A stretch of 62,345 bases of DNA from a bacterium (GTDB lineage Bacteria; CAYTYR01; UBA6262), in assembly GCA_028712365.1 (NCBI GenBank), contig JAQTQE010000008.1:1-62345 (forward strand), given 5' to 3'. The notes beneath the pieces were generated by a model that saw only the letters and a list, made by a program, of their open reading frames with translations, searched no databases and was not told the DNA's origin. Each line of letters starts with the position of its first letter. Position 1 is the stretch's first letter. The translations under genes and the position numbers were made by a program. Positions 8,758 to 16,230 of the stretch are shown here, piece after piece.

Positions 8758-9336
8758 ATGGGTAAGTCACTAAAAGGAAGTAAAACAGAAAAGAATCTCT
8801 TGGCTTCATTTGCCGGTGAAGCGCAAGCCAGGAACAGGTACACCTATTTTGCCGGGGTAGCAAAAAAAGAAGGTTATGAACAGATAGCCGCTATTTTCCA
8901 GGATACGGCGGATAATGAAAAGGAACATGCCAAGGTTTTTTTTAAATTCCTGGAAGGCGGAGAAGTGGAGATCACTGCGTCTTATCCTGCGGGCAGGATC
9001 GGGACGACCTTGGAAAATCTGAAAGCCGCGGCAGCTGGTGAGAACATGGAATGGGGCGTATTATACCCGAATGCCGCCAAAATAGCCGAAGAGGAAGGAT
9101 TCAAGGAGGTTGCCGTAGCCTTCAATAATATAGCCCAGGTGGAAAAAGGGCATGAACAGCGGTATCTGGCTCTGGCAAAGAATGTTGAGAATAAGCAGGT
9201 CTTCAAAAAGGGCCAGCCGGTACGCTGGCGTTGCCGTAATTGTGGCTACATTCATGAAGGAACCAGTGCTCCGGATATATGTCCGGCTTGCAAGCATCCG
9301 CAAGCTTATTATGAGTTATTAGCGGAGAACTATTAA
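8758..9336 (+). CDS. rubrerythrin
   Basis: A cytoplasmic peroxide-reducing protein of 192 residues, in which a diiron ferritin-like domain passes electrons from a C-terminal rubredoxin-type iron site. Seen: KSLKGSKTEKNLLASFAGEAQARNRY at the start, E-x-x-H pairs in DNEKEHAKVF and QVEKGHEQRY, and the rubredoxin half with CRNCGY and CPACKHP (two C-x2-C). ATG 8758 is preferred over the TTG six bases upstream because AAAGGAGG at 8744-8751 is correctly spaced from it. It has its own consensus promoter and is likely monocistronic or co-transcribed with msrA. Confidence 0.96.
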   Translation: MGKSLKGSKTEKNLLASFAGEAQARNRYTYFAGVAKKEGYEQIAAIFQDTADNEKEHAKVFFKFLEGGEVEITASYPAGRIGTTLENLKAAAAGENMEWGVLYPNAAKIAEEEGFKEVAVAFNNIAQVEKGHEQRYLALAKNVENKQVFKKGQPVRWRCRNCGYIHEGTSAPDICPACKHPQAYYELLAENY

Positions 9337-9337
9337 A

Positions 9338-9396
9338 ACAGTTGATAGTTTCAGCCAGAGGCTGATACGCCTTTGGCGGAGATTGTTGATAGTTGG
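9338..9396 (+). repeat. REP-like palindromic repeat, copy 1
   Basis: GTTGATAGTT (9341-9350) leads into a perfect hairpin TCAGCC-AGA-GGCTGA (9351-9365) and then CGCC-TTT-GGCG. The inverse of this whole unit recurs at 61617-61681 with only a few changes, and a variant with the stem CCCGCC-AGA-GGCGGG is at 22210-22234. It fills the rubrerythrin-msrA gap. Confidence 0.75.
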
Positions 9397-9414
9397 AAGA
9401 AAAGGCAAAACATT

Positions 9415-9954
9415 ATGAAACAAATACTTTTGCTTTGCATAATAAGTTTGGGCTTGTTTGGTGTGGCGGAGGGGCAAATGAAAACTGAAAAGGCTACATT
9501 TGCGGCTGGTTGTTTTTGGGGAGTAGAGGAGGCATTTCTCAATATCAAAGGAGTAATTTCCACCACGGTAGGTTATACTGGCGGGCATCTCCCAGAACCT
9601 ACCTATGAGGATGTGTGTTCAGATAAAACCGGCCATGCCGAAGCGGTGCTAGTTGAATACAATCCAACGGCAGTCACTTATGAAAAACTTTTAGATGTTT
9701 TTTGGAAGATACATGACCCGACTCAAGTTAACAAACAGGGCCCTGATCTGGGCAGCCAATACCGGTCAGCTATTTATTTCCATTCTCCAGGGCAAGAGCA
9801 AGCGGCGCTCCTGGCGAAGGAAAAGCTGCAGCAATCCGGTCGGTATAAGAATAAAATAATCACTGAAGTAGCGCCTGCCGCCGAATTTTGGCCGGCTGAG
9901 GAATACCACCAGAAATATTTGCAGAAAAAAGGCAGGACGATTTGCCACTTTTAA
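9415..9954 (+). CDS. msrA: peptide methionine sulfoxide reductase MsrA
   Basis: Reduces methionine-S-sulfoxide in proteins. Seen: the catalytic motif [26 protein letters not shown] and the C-terminal EEYHQKYL. Two starts are possible. ATG 9415 gives 179 residues with a hydrophobic N-terminus ([14 protein letters not shown]) that looks like a signal peptide. ATG 9478, just behind GGAGG (9468-9472), gives a 158-residue cytosolic form. I list the longer one. The gene overlaps rlmN by 13 bases. Upstream in-frame sequence before 9415 belongs to the palindromic repeat and is not counted. Confidence 0.92.
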   Translation: MKQILLLCIISLGLFGVAEGQMKTEKATFAAGCFWGVEEAFLNIKGVISTTVGYTGGHLPEPTYEDVCSDKTGHAEAVLVEYNPTAVTYEKLLDVFWKIHDPTQVNKQGPDLGSQYRSAIYFHSPGQEQAALLAKEKLQQSGRYKNKIITEVAPAAEFWPAEEYHQKYLQKKGRTICHF

Positions 9955-10973
9955 AAGAATATACTTTAACGGCTTTAAAGGAAGATTTCCAGCGGTTGAG
10001 ATTGCCGGGATACCGGGCGAAACAGGTTTTCCATTGGATCTATAAAAAAGGAGCACGGGAATTCACCGCAATGGCAAACCTGCCTGACCATTTATTACAG
10101 GTATTAGCTGAGAATTACGAACTTAATGCTTTTGTCGGTGCTCGGGAATATATTTCCCGTGATGGTTCACGTAAGTACCTGCTTAAACTACATGATAGTA
10201 ACCAGGTGGAATCTGTTTTTATCCCAGCTGGGGAACGCAATACCCTTTGCGTTTCCACCCAGGTAGGCTGCAAATTTTCCTGCGGCATGTGTGCCAGCGG
10301 CCGGAAAAGCTTTGTGCGCGATCTTACCATAGCCGAGATCGTGGATCAGCTATTATATGTGCAACAGCAAACGGGAACTAAAATCACCAATATTGTTTTT
10401 ATGGGTATGGGTGAACCTTTGGAGAATTATGAAAATGTTATCCGGGCCATCGAGATCATCAATAGCCATGAAGGTCCGGGGATCGCGGCGCGGCGGATCA
10501 CTATTTCCACTGCCGGATATTTGCCGGGTCTCAAGAAGTTGATGGATTTCAACCGGCAAGTGAATTTATCCCTTTCACTGCACGCGACAACTGACGAACA
10601 ACGTACTAAACTCATGCCGATCAATAAAAAATACCCCTTAAAAGAAATAATTAAGGCTTGTGCTGATTATTTCCATAAAACCAGCCGGATAGTTACCTTG
10701 GAATATGTTTTACTTAAAGGATTTAATGATGCGCTGATCGATGCTCAACGGTTATCGACCATAGCGCATGGATTGAAAGCGAAAGTTAACTTATTACCTT
10801 TTAATCCGTTCCCGGAACTGCAGTATAAACCAGTCGATCAAAAGGCAATGGAACAATTTGAATCCTGGCTAAAAAGCCGGAAAATACCAGTGACGATCCG
10901 GGAATCACGGGGAATTGATATTTTTGCTGCTTGCGGGCAATTGGCGGCGAAGATCTCAGGCGTAGAGCTATAA
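9942..10973 (+). CDS. rlmN: 23S rRNA/tRNA (adenine C2) methyltransferase RlmN
   Basis: A 343-residue radical SAM enzyme that methylates C2 of A2503 in 23S rRNA and A37 in some tRNAs. Seen: C-x3-C-x2-C at C110, C114, C117 ([12 protein letters not shown]), the upstream C103 in [22 protein letters not shown], and the catalytic cysteine in [11 protein letters not shown] near the C-terminus. The start is TTG 9942, inside the end of msrA; an A+G-rich stretch (GGCAGGACGA) precedes it. The overlap implies coupling to msrA. Confidence 0.96.
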   Translation: MPLLKEYTLTALKEDFQRLRLPGYRAKQVFHWIYKKGAREFTAMANLPDHLLQVLAENYELNAFVGAREYISRDGSRKYLLKLHDSNQVESVFIPAGERNTLCVSTQVGCKFSCGMCASGRKSFVRDLTIAEIVDQLLYVQQQTGTKITNIVFMGMGEPLENYENVIRAIEIINSHEGPGIAARRITISTAGYLPGLKKLMDFNRQVNLSLSLHATTDEQRTKLMPINKKYPLKEIIKACADYFHKTSRIVTLEYVLLKGFNDALIDAQRLSTIAHGLKAKVNLLPFNPFPELQYKPVDQKAMEQFESWLKSRKIPVTIRESRGIDIFAACGQLAAKISGVEL

Positions 10974-11025
10974 AGGTATAGGGGTGGAAAGTAAAAGCTG
11001 CTAAATGCTGGAAGCTGGATGCTAA

Positions 11026-11721
11026 ATGCGAGACAATAAAAGTTTACGATATAAGATAGCGGTGTTTGATATGGATGGGACGCTGACGCAACACGTGAGT
11101 TCCTGGCAGTTGATCCATGAAAAGCTGGGGTTATGGGACAAAGATGCTTGTCGTTACCAGGAACAATTTCTCAAAGGCAGGATCAGTTATCGCCGGTTTT
11201 GCGAACTGGATGCCCGGTGCTGGAAAAATATGCCGGTAGCTGATATTACCAGTCACTTACACGCTATCCCCTACAACCGGAATGTAAAAACAACGCTTAG
11301 GAGATTAAAAAAAATGGGATTAAAGCTGGCGATCATTTCCACCGGATTGGACCTGCTGGCATTGAAAGTTAAAAAAGATCTGCAGATCGATTATTGTGTT
11401 TGTAATAAGTTATACGTAAGAAAAGGACGATTGACCGGGCGGGTAAAAATAGACGTGGCGCATGGGGAAAAGGGCTATATTTTTAGGAAGTTACTAAAAA
11501 AAGCAAGATTTAGGCCGGACCAGGCGATCTTTATCGGGGATTCGGCTACCGACCTACCAGCGGCTAAAATCGCCGGGTTGGCGATCGCTTTCAACGCTTC
11601 TCATGACGGATTGGCGGAAGCAGCGGATTATAACTGCCGCAGCAAAGATTTTAGGGAAGTATTCGCGGTTATCAAAAAGGCAAATACTCAATATAACAGT
11701 GGACTTCCAGCTCTTTTTTGA
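11026..11721 (+). CDS. HAD superfamily phosphatase (SerB-like, HAD-IB)
   Basis: A 231-residue haloacid-dehalogenase-type phosphatase. Seen: motif I FDMDGTLT near residue 15, motif II AIISTG near residue 105, a lysine in HGEKGYIF, and motif III IGDSATDLPAAKIAG, with a small alpha-helical cap after motif I as in phosphoserine phosphatase-like HAD-IB enzymes. The substrate is unknown. There is no Shine-Dalgarno. The only ATG compatible with the fold (11026) lies inside a run of GCTGGATGCTAAATG-like repeat words that also occur at 27981-28001, so the start codon appears to have been supplied by a repeat. Confidence 0.85.
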   Translation: MRDNKSLRYKIAVFDMDGTLTQHVSSWQLIHEKLGLWDKDACRYQEQFLKGRISYRRFCELDARCWKNMPVADITSHLHAIPYNRNVKTTLRRLKKMGLKLAIISTGLDLLALKVKKDLQIDYCVCNKLYVRKGRLTGRVKIDVAHGEKGYIFRKLLKKARFRPDQAIFIGDSATDLPAAKIAGLAIAFNASHDGLAEAADYNCRSKDFREVFAVIKKANTQYNSGLPALF

Positions 11722-11756
11722 TTAAAATATAGTATATTTAAATAAGGGGGGCTAGC

Positions 11757-12257
11757 ATGAAAAAGCTGATTAGCTTAGTGTTGGTTATTTGTTTATTTTC
11801 TTTTGTCCTATCCGGATGTTATGGTTCATTCCAAGTGACCAGAAAATTGTGGAAATGGAACGGTACAGTAGGAGATAAATGGCTCAATGAAGTAGTATTC
11901 CTGGTAATGAATATTGTCCCGGTATACGGTGTGGCTGCGTTTGTGGATGCAATTGTGGTCAATTCCATAGAGTTCTGGACCGGTAAAAATCCGGTAACTG
12001 CGGCCAATAGCAAGACTATTAAGGTAGTTTCGGTAGAAGATAAACAGGCGGTATTGGCTTTTTACGGTAATGGTAGGATGAAGATGGACCTATTTGATAA
12101 GACCCAGCCGTTAAAGACAGTCCTGATCGAAAAAAGCGCTGATGGCAGCGCTGTTTGTACAGATGGGCACGGTCAATTGTTAATGACCGCGAAGACCATG
12201 CCTAACGGCCAAGTGATCGTTATGGACAGCAGCAGCAGGGAAATAGCCAAATATTAA
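11757..12257 (+). CDS. DUF3332 family lipoprotein
   Basis: A 166-residue protein with a lipoprotein signal ending in VLSGC (lipobox, Cys at residue 21). The mature part begins YGSFQVTRKLWKWNGTVGDKW and contains VFLVMNIVPVYGVAAFVDAIVVNSIEFWTG, the hallmark of DUF3332, including a hydrophobic span. The function of the family is unknown; it should be anchored in a membrane facing the periplasm. A run of Gs (AAGGGGGG) just upstream acts as ribosome site. A strong terminator follows at 12281. Confidence 0.9.
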   Translation: MKKLISLVLVICLFSFVLSGCYGSFQVTRKLWKWNGTVGDKWLNEVVFLVMNIVPVYGVAAFVDAIVVNSIEFWTGKNPVTAANSKTIKVVSVEDKQAVLAFYGNGRMKMDLFDKTQPLKTVLIEKSADGSAVCTDGHGQLLMTAKTMPNGQVIVMDSSSREIAKY

Positions 12258-12280
12258 CCAGTAAAAAGGTATAACAATTC

Positions 12281-12311
12281 AGGGGCTGCCAGGGGCAGCC
12301 CCTCTTTTGTT
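12281..12311 (+). terminator. Rho-independent terminator after the DUF3332 gene
   Basis: A perfect 10-base stem AGGGGCTGCC / GGCAGCCCCT (12281-12290 and 12294-12303) with loop AGG, followed by CTTTTGTT. Confidence 0.93.
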
Positions 12312-12338
12312 ATAAAGGAAGGGAATCCGTAATTACAA

Positions 12339-12367
12339 TTGCCAGTAAACTGTAAAAGCGGTATAAT
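12339..12367 (+). promoter_or_regulatory. promoter giving a near-leaderless NlpC/P60 mRNA
   Basis: TTGCCA (12339-12344), 17 bases, TATAAT (12362-12367). Transcription should start near 12374, only about five bases before ATG 12379. There is no Shine-Dalgarno in ATAACAACATA before the ATG. Confidence 0.85.
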
Positions 12368-12378
12368 ATAACAACATA

Positions 12379-13185
12379 ATGAAAACTTGTATAATTATGA
12401 TGTTTTTAGGCTGGTTCGTTTTTTTAGGGGCCAGTTACAAAGAACCAAAACCAATGGTGGTCAAGGTAACAGCGGCAAATGTCCGGGCTAAACCGGTTGA
12501 GCATAACAATAAATACGGACTCGATCCTTGGCAAAATACCCAACTGGAAGAGGGCGAAGCAGTCTTGGTCTGGGAAGTAGAGGGAGAATGGGCTAAAGTA
12601 CAATGTCCAGACCAGCTAGTTTATAATTATCGCCATAAGCGGTGGGAGTCTTGTAGTGGTTGGGTCAGGGCCGACAGGTTGAGTGAAGATCTTAGCTCTA
12701 TGAAAAAAATAGTGAAATATGACCTGCCGGAAGATCAACTGCGAAAAATTGTCCTGGCGCAGGCGGCCCAGCACTTGGATTCAATGTATTTATGGGGCGG
12801 CTGCTCATTGCATGATCCTGATTATAAAGACGCCCTGACCGGGGTGGACTGTTCGGGACTGGTGAATTGGTCTTACCGGAGAATAGGCGTTATTACTCCC
12901 CGTGATGCCAACGATCAGTTTAAAAAAGCCACAGCCATTAGCCGGAAGCAATTACTACCTGGCGACCTGGTTTTTCTGGCTAATGCCGGCAGTAGAAATG
13001 AGGTCAAGCATGTTTTGATCTATGCCGGTGGCGAAGAAATGATAGAGGCTCCTAAGACGGGAGAGCGGGTAAGAAGGATAACTTTCCAGGAAAAGATAGG
13101 GCTCCCGTTAAGTAAATTGCGCCAGGGCCAGCGTGTGTGTAATAAAGTAGTATATTTTGGGACATTTTTTGGGAAAGAGCGTTAA
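12379..13185 (+). CDS. secreted NlpC/P60 peptidase with SH3-like domain
   Basis: A predicted gamma-D-glutamyl-diamino-acid endopeptidase acting on peptidoglycan stem peptides. It has 268 residues: an N-terminal signal/anchor (residues 4-18), an SH3-like domain (~27-105; VTAANVRAKP, GWVRADRL), and a C-terminal NlpC/P60 domain. Catalytic Cys158 is in GVDCSGLV and His211 in VKHVLIYAG. The inserted GCSLHDPDYKDALTG before the Cys is typical of the YkfC-type enzymes. The mRNA looks near-leaderless and a perfect terminator isolates it from the upstream gene. Confidence 0.92.
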   Translation: MKTCIIMMFLGWFVFLGASYKEPKPMVVKVTAANVRAKPVEHNNKYGLDPWQNTQLEEGEAVLVWEVEGEWAKVQCPDQLVYNYRHKRWESCSGWVRADRLSEDLSSMKKIVKYDLPEDQLRKIVLAQAAQHLDSMYLWGGCSLHDPDYKDALTGVDCSGLVNWSYRRIGVITPRDANDQFKKATAISRKQLLPGDLVFLANAGSRNEVKHVLIYAGGEEMIEAPKTGERVRRITFQEKIGLPLSKLRQGQRVCNKVVYFGTFFGKER

Positions 13186-13204
13186 AAAACAAAATGGGGA
13201 AATT

Positions 13205-13768
13205 ATGGATGAAGGACTTAATTTAAACGAGCATATACGTGATATTCAGGAGATTTCCATTGCTATTGATTCCTGGGATGATATTTTTTCTGATTTTGAT
13301 CCCAGTCCTTTAGAGCAGCGGGTATTGTCTGAGGACTTTCTTTTTGAATTACGCAAAAGATACCGTGAAACCCAACGCGGAAATTATATCATTACTCTTT
13401 ATGCGCCGATAACTCTTAAAGATGATAATACTGAGCGAATAGTGATCAAACGCCTGAAACAATATTTTAAATTCAGGTTCCTGTCATTAACCAGGGAATT
13501 GAATCACCATCGGGCTAAGGGGGGATTGTTTATAGTCTTAGGAGTGGGAGCCCTGGGCACTATGTCCATGGTTACTTTTTTTAAAATATTGAGCCAGCTA
13601 CAAAGCGAACTTGTAGGTATTGTCTTAGTGCCTTTAGGCTGGTTTGGCATCTGGGAAGGATTTTCCCGGATCATTGAGCCGGCGCCAAAACTTACCCAAG
13701 ATCTTGAACTATACAGTAAATTAGCCAAGGTTACGATCAAGTTTAAATATGCCGGACAGATTAAATAA
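13205..13768 (+). CDS. conserved membrane protein of unknown function
   Basis: A 187-residue protein I cannot assign to a named family. The N-terminal half is acidic and soluble (SWDDIFSDFDPSPLEQRVLSE); the second half has two membrane spans (GGLFIVLGVGALGTMSMVTFF and a following VGIVLVPLGWFGIW) and a basic C-terminus. ATG 13205 is chosen for the preceding TGGGGAAATT; an earlier in-frame ATG at 13157 lies within the NlpC gene. It sits between a peptidoglycan peptidase and a membrane thioredoxin, and its stop is nine bases before the next start. Confidence 0.75.
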   Translation: MDEGLNLNEHIRDIQEISIAIDSWDDIFSDFDPSPLEQRVLSEDFLFELRKRYRETQRGNYIITLYAPITLKDDNTERIVIKRLKQYFKFRFLSLTRELNHHRAKGGLFIVLGVGALGTMSMVTFFKILSQLQSELVGIVLVPLGWFGIWEGFSRIIEPAPKLTQDLELYSKLAKVTIKFKYAGQIK

Positions 13769-13777
13769 GGAGGAGTG

Positions 13778-14242
13778 GTGAAAAAGCTTATTATTGCCGG
13801 TATCCTGGTCATCCTGGGATTAGGTATCGCTTCATTCTATCTCAATAATCAGTATTCTAAAACAGCAGAATCTCTGCCGGGTGTCTCTGCCGGCGCCAGC
13901 ATAGGCGAGTCGGTCGATAAAATAAAATTGATCTCCAGTGGGGAACCAGTAGACTTGAAACAATATTTAGTTAAAGATCATGTAGTGATCTTTGATTTTT
14001 ACGCAGACTGGTGTGGGCCATGTAGGATCTTAGGGCCGAAAATAGAAGAATTGATCAATAAAAATGAGAAGCTATTATTGCGTAAGATCAATATTGTTAA
14101 TTGGAACAGTGAAGTTGCTAAACAATATCAAATACAATTCGTACCTAATGTGAGAGTATATGATACGCAAGGACAGCTGGTGGGAGAACCAACCCCCGAA
14201 TATAATAAGATCGTACAATATATGGAACAAGCGCAAAAATAG
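13778..14242 (+). CDS. membrane-anchored thioredoxin
   Basis: A 154-residue thioredoxin-fold protein with an N-terminal membrane anchor (residues 4-22) and the active site WCGPC at C79/C82. The cis-proline region QFVPNVRVYD follows. The anchor and absence of a cleavage site suggest a periplasm-facing disulfide reductase or oxidase. The start is GTG: AAGGAGG (13767-13773) favours GTG 13778 over GTG 13775. It begins a redox group with the ferritin-like protein and FAD oxidoreductase that follow. Confidence 0.88.
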   Translation: MKKLIIAGILVILGLGIASFYLNNQYSKTAESLPGVSAGASIGESVDKIKLISSGEPVDLKQYLVKDHVVIFDFYADWCGPCRILGPKIEELINKNEKLLLRKINIVNWNSEVAKQYQIQFVPNVRVYDTQGQLVGEPTPEYNKIVQYMEQAQK

Positions 14243-14274
14243 TTAGATAGAGTTGTGCCATCAAGGAGGGCAAA

Positions 14275-14769
14275 ATGAAATATTTAAGTGAAAAAGAAGC
14301 CTTTGACGTAGCTATGAACCTGGAAGAAGAAGGATTTCTTTTTTATGAAGAATGCGCCGGGCGGTCAAAAAATTCAGAAACCAGGCATATTTTCCTGGAA
14401 TTAGCCAATGATGAACGGGAACATTTTGATATTTTTAAAAAACTGCAAGGCGAGCTTGGCGCTGCGGCAAATAAAACTTTAGGCAATGACGCGGAGGTGC
14501 GCCAATATCTGGCTAACCTGGTAAAACCAGGCATTTTTTATGATATTAAGCATATCCCCCGGGAAAGTATCGCGGCTCTGAATGAATATGAAGTTGTCCA
14601 TCTCGGTATCCAGACGGAAAAAGACTCCATTCTTTTTTATACCGAAGCTTGGCACAACAGCACTAATAATAAAGGGAAAAAAGCTTTTAAGAAAATATTA
14701 CTGGAAGAACGGCGGCACTTGAATATCCTGATCGAACGGCTGATGAGCTTGAAACAGTTGAAAAAATAG
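14275..14769 (+). CDS. ferritin-like diiron protein (rubrerythrin family)
   Basis: A 164-residue four-helix protein with the ligand pattern E-E-E-G-F-x-F-Y-E-E, then ANDEREHFDIF, then EKDSILFYTEA and LLEERRHLNIL, i.e. two E-x(n)-E-x2-H halves. There is no rubredoxin domain. Members scavenge peroxide or store iron. AAGGAGG precedes ATG 14275. It lies 32 bases after the thioredoxin and 23 before a flavin reductase, which suggests an electron route from NAD(P)H to the diiron site. Confidence 0.88.
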   Translation: MKYLSEKEAFDVAMNLEEEGFLFYEECAGRSKNSETRHIFLELANDEREHFDIFKKLQGELGAAANKTLGNDAEVRQYLANLVKPGIFYDIKHIPRESIAALNEYEVVHLGIQTEKDSILFYTEAWHNSTNNKGKKAFKKILLEERRHLNILIERLMSLKQLKK

Positions 14770-14792
14770 GCAGATAATAAAGCGGAGGATAC

Positions 14793-16064
14793 ATGAAGAT
14801 CATAATCGTAGGCAATGGCGTTGGCGGAGTAACGGTGGCGAGATTTTTCCGGACGCAGAATGAAAGCGCGGAGATAACTATTTTTACGGAAGAAAACGAT
14901 CATTATTATCCTCGTCCGATAATGATCGAGTTTTTAGCCGGCCGGGTAAAACGGGAAGAAATTTATTTCTATCCGCCGGCCTGGTACACGGAAAAGAAAA
15001 TTAAAGTGGAGTTTGGGAAAAAAGTAGTAAAAATACACGAGAAATTAAAAAAAATAGAATTAGAGAACGGAGAACAGTATCCCTATGATTGCCTGATCCT
15101 GGCAAATGGAGCCAGAAGCAATATCCCCGCTCTTGAAGGATCCAAGAAAAAAGGAATTTTTGGGCTGCGCAATATCGCGGACGCACAGCGGATAAAAGAT
15201 TATCTAGGCACATTAGAATTATATAATATCGTGGATACAAATCCGGGCCAAAATGGAGCCAACAAAAGAAAAGCCATAATCCTTGGTGGCGGTTTCCTGG
15301 GCTTGGAAACAGCGTATGCTATGCTAGGGGCAGGATTGGAGCCGCTGATAGTAGAACACAACAACAGCCTCCTGCCGCGGCAGATTGATACCCAGGGCTC
15401 GGATATCCTTAAAGCTAAACTGGAAAGTATGGGCATCAAATTCAAGCTTGAAAGCGAATGCGTAGCGATTAATGGCAATGACCAGGTGGATAGTATTACC
15501 CTGAAGGGTGGGGAGGTGCTTCCGGCGGATATAGTTATTATGGCTGCCGGTATTTGCCCTAATATCGAGCTAGGCAAGACCGCTGGTTTGAAAGCCAGTA
15601 AAGGTGTGTTGGTAAATAAATTCTTGCAAACTGATGATGACTATATTTATGCCTGCGGCGATGTCGCTGAATTCGATGGCCGGGTATATGGCATTATACC
15701 GGCAGCCCTGGCCCAAGCCCAGACAGTCGCTTTTAATGCGTTAAATGGGCCTAAATTGGTATATAAAGGAGTGCTGCCCAGCAGCACTTTAAAGATAGCT
15801 GGGATCGATTTGACTTGTTTAGGCGATTCTAATCCACCGGTCAATGCTTACGATATTATGCGGCGGTCTGACCCGGACAAGGGAAAATATATTAAACTTT
15901 TAGTGAAAGCCAATAAAGTCGCCGGGGTCATTTTGATCGGTGACCGAAAAGATGTTTTAGCCTGGACCAAGATCATTAACCAAAAAATTGATATCGGCCG
16001 GGTCAAAGATTCTATCCTGGGTGACAATTTTGATTGGGCGCAGCTATTTCAAAACAAATCTTAA
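14793..16064 (+). CDS. NAD(P)/FAD-dependent oxidoreductase (NADH:rubredoxin reductase type)
   Basis: A 423-residue pyridine nucleotide-disulfide-family flavoprotein. Seen: FAD-binding VGNGVGGVTVARFF at the N-terminus, ILANGARSNIP, NAD-binding ILGGGFLGLETAYAML, and the C-terminal FAD site YACGDVAEFDG. There is no redox-active C-x4-C, so it resembles NADH:rubredoxin reductase or the nitrite reductase flavin domain. With the adjacent ferritin-like protein and upstream rubrerythrin it probably feeds electrons to peroxide reduction; the direct partner is inferred from position only. Confidence 0.88.
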   Translation: MKIIIVGNGVGGVTVARFFRTQNESAEITIFTEENDHYYPRPIMIEFLAGRVKREEIYFYPPAWYTEKKIKVEFGKKVVKIHEKLKKIELENGEQYPYDCLILANGARSNIPALEGSKKKGIFGLRNIADAQRIKDYLGTLELYNIVDTNPGQNGANKRKAIILGGGFLGLETAYAMLGAGLEPLIVEHNNSLLPRQIDTQGSDILKAKLESMGIKFKLESECVAINGNDQVDSITLKGGEVLPADIVIMAAGICPNIELGKTAGLKASKGVLVNKFLQTDDDYIYACGDVAEFDGRVYGIIPAALAQAQTVAFNALNGPKLVYKGVLPSSTLKIAGIDLTCLGDSNPPVNAYDIMRRSDPDKGKYIKLLVKANKVAGVILIGDRKDVLAWTKIINQKIDIGRVKDSILGDNFDWAQLFQNKS

Positions 16065-16155
16065 ACTCTCCCCTGCTGATTTGTCCTAAGGGACAAGGCA
16101 AAGACGCGAGGACGGGTAAACAATAGCAAATGCTAAAAATTAGAATATCAAAAAG

Positions 16156-16171
16156 TTTAGATATTCGGATT
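16156..16171 (+). repeat. A/T-rich dispersed word (copy upstream of copA)
   Basis: TTTAGATATTCGGATT is identical to 54858-54873 in front of cysK, and a near-identical inverted copy lies around 58276-58290 in front of the nadA leader. The whole 16065-16230 gap is made of related words (GATATTCGATATTAGAATTTG) plus a small hairpin TTGTCC-TAAG-GGACAA at 16081-16096. Confidence 0.5.
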
Positions 16172-16230
16172 TTGGATTTGTTTAGAATTTCGATATTCGA
16201 TATTAGAATTTGTAATTAGTAGGTGGTGTT

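Noticed and set aside
11718-11738. TTGATT and TATATT before the DUF3332 gene as a promoter
   Set aside because: The spacing is only nine bases; no acceptable pair was found nearby.
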